This document shows, piece by piece, positions 14,284 to 15,498 of a stretch of 15,498 nucleotides of DNA. Origin of the DNA: an uncultured Oscillospiraceae bacterium (lineage in GTDB: Bacteria > Bacillota > Clostridia > Oscillospirales > Oscillospiraceae). The translations under genes were made by a program, and so were the position numbers. Where the stretch lies: positions 1 to 15,498 of the forward strand of contig CAJLCG010000057.1 of assembly GCA_905205085.1 (NCBI GenBank), in the 5' to 3' direction. Under the pieces are notes generated by a model, which did no database searches, was not told the origin of the DNA, and worked only from the letters and a program-made list of their open reading frames with translations. Position 1 is the stretch's first letter. Each line of letters begins with the position of its first letter.

Positions 14284-15498
14284 AGCCTTTCATCTTCTCC
14301 AAAAAGCAGCGGCAGGTACTCACCTGGTGGCGGCCCAGCTCCCCCTACCGGGAGCATCAGGCCATCATCTGTGACGGGGCGGTACGCAGCGGCAAAACCT
14401 TGTGTACCGGCCTATCCTTCTTCTGCTGGGCCATGAGCTGCTTCCAGGGCAAGACCTTTGCCCTGTGCGGCAAGTCGGTCCCCTCGGTACGGCGCAATCT
14501 CCTCAGTGAGCTGCTCCCCCTCTTGAGGCAGCTGGGCTTTGTCTGCCGGGAGCGGACCTCCCGCAACCAGCTCACTGTCTCCCTGGGCCGGCGCAGCAAC
14601 ACCTTCTACCTCTTCGGCGGCCTGGATGAGCGCTCTGCCGCTCTGGTGCAGGGCATCACCCTGGCCGGAGCTCTGCTGGATGAGGTGGCCCTGATGCCCC
14701 GCTCCTTTGTGGAGCAGGTATGCGCCCGGTGCTCGGTGGAGGGGAGTCGACTGTGGTTTTCCTGCAACCCGGAGAGTCCCGCCCACTGGTTTTACCAGGA
14801 GTGGATTCAGAAAGCAGAAGAAAAAAAGGCGTTGCGGCTGTCCTTTGCCATGACGGACAACCCCAGCCTCTCCCCTGCCATGCTGGAGCGCTACCGCACC
14901 CTGTTTCAGGGGGCCTTCTACCGCCGATTTGTGCTGGGGGAGTGGGTGAACGCGGAAGGCCTGGTGTACGATTTCTTCTCCCATGACCTGGTGCGGGAGC
15001 CACCCCTGGACGTAAGCGGGCCCTTCTATGTCTCCTGTGACTATGGAACAGTGAACCCCACCTCCATGGGACTCTGGGGGCGTAAAAACGGGGTGTGGTA
15101 CCGGCTGGAGGAGTACTACTACAGCTCCCGCCAGGCGCGCAGGCAAAAAACGGATCAGGAGTACGCCGACGATCTGGACGCCCTGGTCAAGGGCCGCCCC
15201 CTGGGGGCGGTAGTGGTGGACCCCTCCGCCGCCAGCTTCATTGAGGTGCTGCGGCGGCGGGGACTTCCGGTACGAAAGGCCCACAACGACGTGCTCTCCG
15301 GCATCCGGCTCACCGCTCGGCTGCTCAAAGAGGGAAAGCTGGTCATCTGTTCCCCCTGCCGGGACGCCATCCGGGAATTCGGCCTGTACCGCTGGGACAC
15401 CAGCGGCAGCGGCGGCGACCGGGTGGTAAAAGAACATGACCACTCCATGGACGACATTCGATATTTCGCCGTCTCGGCGGCGGGAGAGGAGAAGGGTG
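14280..15498 (+). CDS. terL: Phage terminase large subunit, PBSX/XtmB type (runs off the window)
   Basis: ATPase and nuclease that pumps phage DNA into capsids. The frame is open from ATG 14280 to the window end (406 codons), so the C-terminus is missing here. ATPase domain: Walker A GAVRSGKT (33-40), Walker B GALLDEVALM with D134 and E135, and a coupling-type SCNP (161-164). Nuclease domain: acidic residues at D254 (CDYGTVNPT), D314 (VVVDPSAAS) and D391/D392 (HDHSMDDIRYF), the usual spacing for the RNase H-like terminase nuclease. All key residues are intact, so it is not a visible pseudogene. A GGAGG at 14265-14269 lies ten bases upstream, within terS, and the ATGA overlap suggests coupled translation. 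Codon use resembles the host genes, hinting at a long-resident or host-adapted element (inference). Confidence 0.93.
   Translation, partial: MKPFIFSKKQRQVLTWWRPSSPYREHQAIICDGAVRSGKTLCTGLSFFCWAMSCFQGKTFALCGKSVPSVRRNLLSELLPLLRQLGFVCRERTSRNQLTVSLGRRSNTFYLFGGLDERSAALVQGITLAGALLDEVALMPRSFVEQVCARCSVEGSRLWFSCNPESPAHWFYQEWIQKAEEKKALRLSFAMTDNPSLSPAMLERYRTLFQGAFYRRFVLGEWVNAEGLVYDFFSHDLVREPPLDVSGPFYVSCDYGTVNPTSMGLWGRKNGVWYRLEEYYYSSRQARRQKTDQEYADDLDALVKGRPLGAVVVDPSAASFIEVLRRRGLPVRKAHNDVLSGIRLTARLLKEGKLVICSPCRDAIREFGLYRWDTSGSGGDRVVKEHDHSMDDIRYFAVSAAGEEKG

Noticed and set aside
14412..15443. Open frame antisense to terL (343 codons)
   Set aside because: The + strand frame carries Walker A, Walker B and nuclease motifs; the antisense frame has none.
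1..15498. CRISPR array, insertion sequence, rRNA or tRNA
   Set aside because: No regularly spaced repeats, transposase motifs, terminal inverted repeats flanking a gene, or RNA gene signatures were seen.

Overview
The window looks like the chromosome of a moderately GC-rich Clostridia member, most likely of the Oscillospiraceae/Ruminococcaceae type (Flavonifractor/Lawsonibacter/Oscillibacter-like). The basis is an S-layer-homology (SLH) surface protein with a typical signal peptide, a Firmicutes glycogen operon with paired glgC and glgD, strong AGGAGG ribosome binding sites, sigma-A type promoters and a codon preference for G/C-ending codons. The genus is inference; no rRNA or other marker gene is present.

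Layout. From 110 to 3088 (+) lies a 992-residue secreted SLH protein. It converges on rpiB (3593-3156, -), and one UUCG-loop bidirectional terminator separates them. From 12461 down to 3753 (-) lies the glycogen cluster in the order glgB, glgC, glgD, glgA, glgP. A clear promoter sits in front of glgB and a second one in front of glgP. Terminators follow glgA and glgP, and a hairpin with a weak U-tract lies between glgD and glgA. From 13814 to 12669 (-) is a secreted D-Ala-D-Ala carboxypeptidase (DacF type). Divergently from 13984 to the window end (+) are a short phage terminase small subunit and a PBSX-type terminase large subunit that runs off the edge.

How the genes work together. GlgC with GlgD makes ADP-glucose from glucose-1-phosphate and ATP, GlgA polymerises it into alpha-1,4-glucan, GlgB adds alpha-1,6 branches, and GlgP degrades the polymer back to glucose-1-phosphate. 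RpiB belongs to the pentose phosphate pathway and has its own promoter, so it is a neighbour rather than an operon member. The SLH protein and carboxypeptidase serve the cell envelope. The terminase genes mark the edge of a prophage or phage-derived packaging cluster; no integrase, att repeat or tRNA is visible on this side.

Most interesting points: a phage packaging module directly abutting a housekeeping gene, with a small subunit too short to hold the usual HTH; two glycogen promoters sharing -35 hexamer, spacing and a spacer motif; two hairpins with identical 9-bp arms on both sides of glgA; an intergenic block with mutually exclusive pairings between glgA and glgP; a Lys/Ala-rich tail on GlgB; and a strong hairpin after dacF whose T-tract lies on the opposite strand. 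No CRISPR array, insertion sequence, tRNA or rRNA was seen, and no gene-free stretch exceeds 300 bases.
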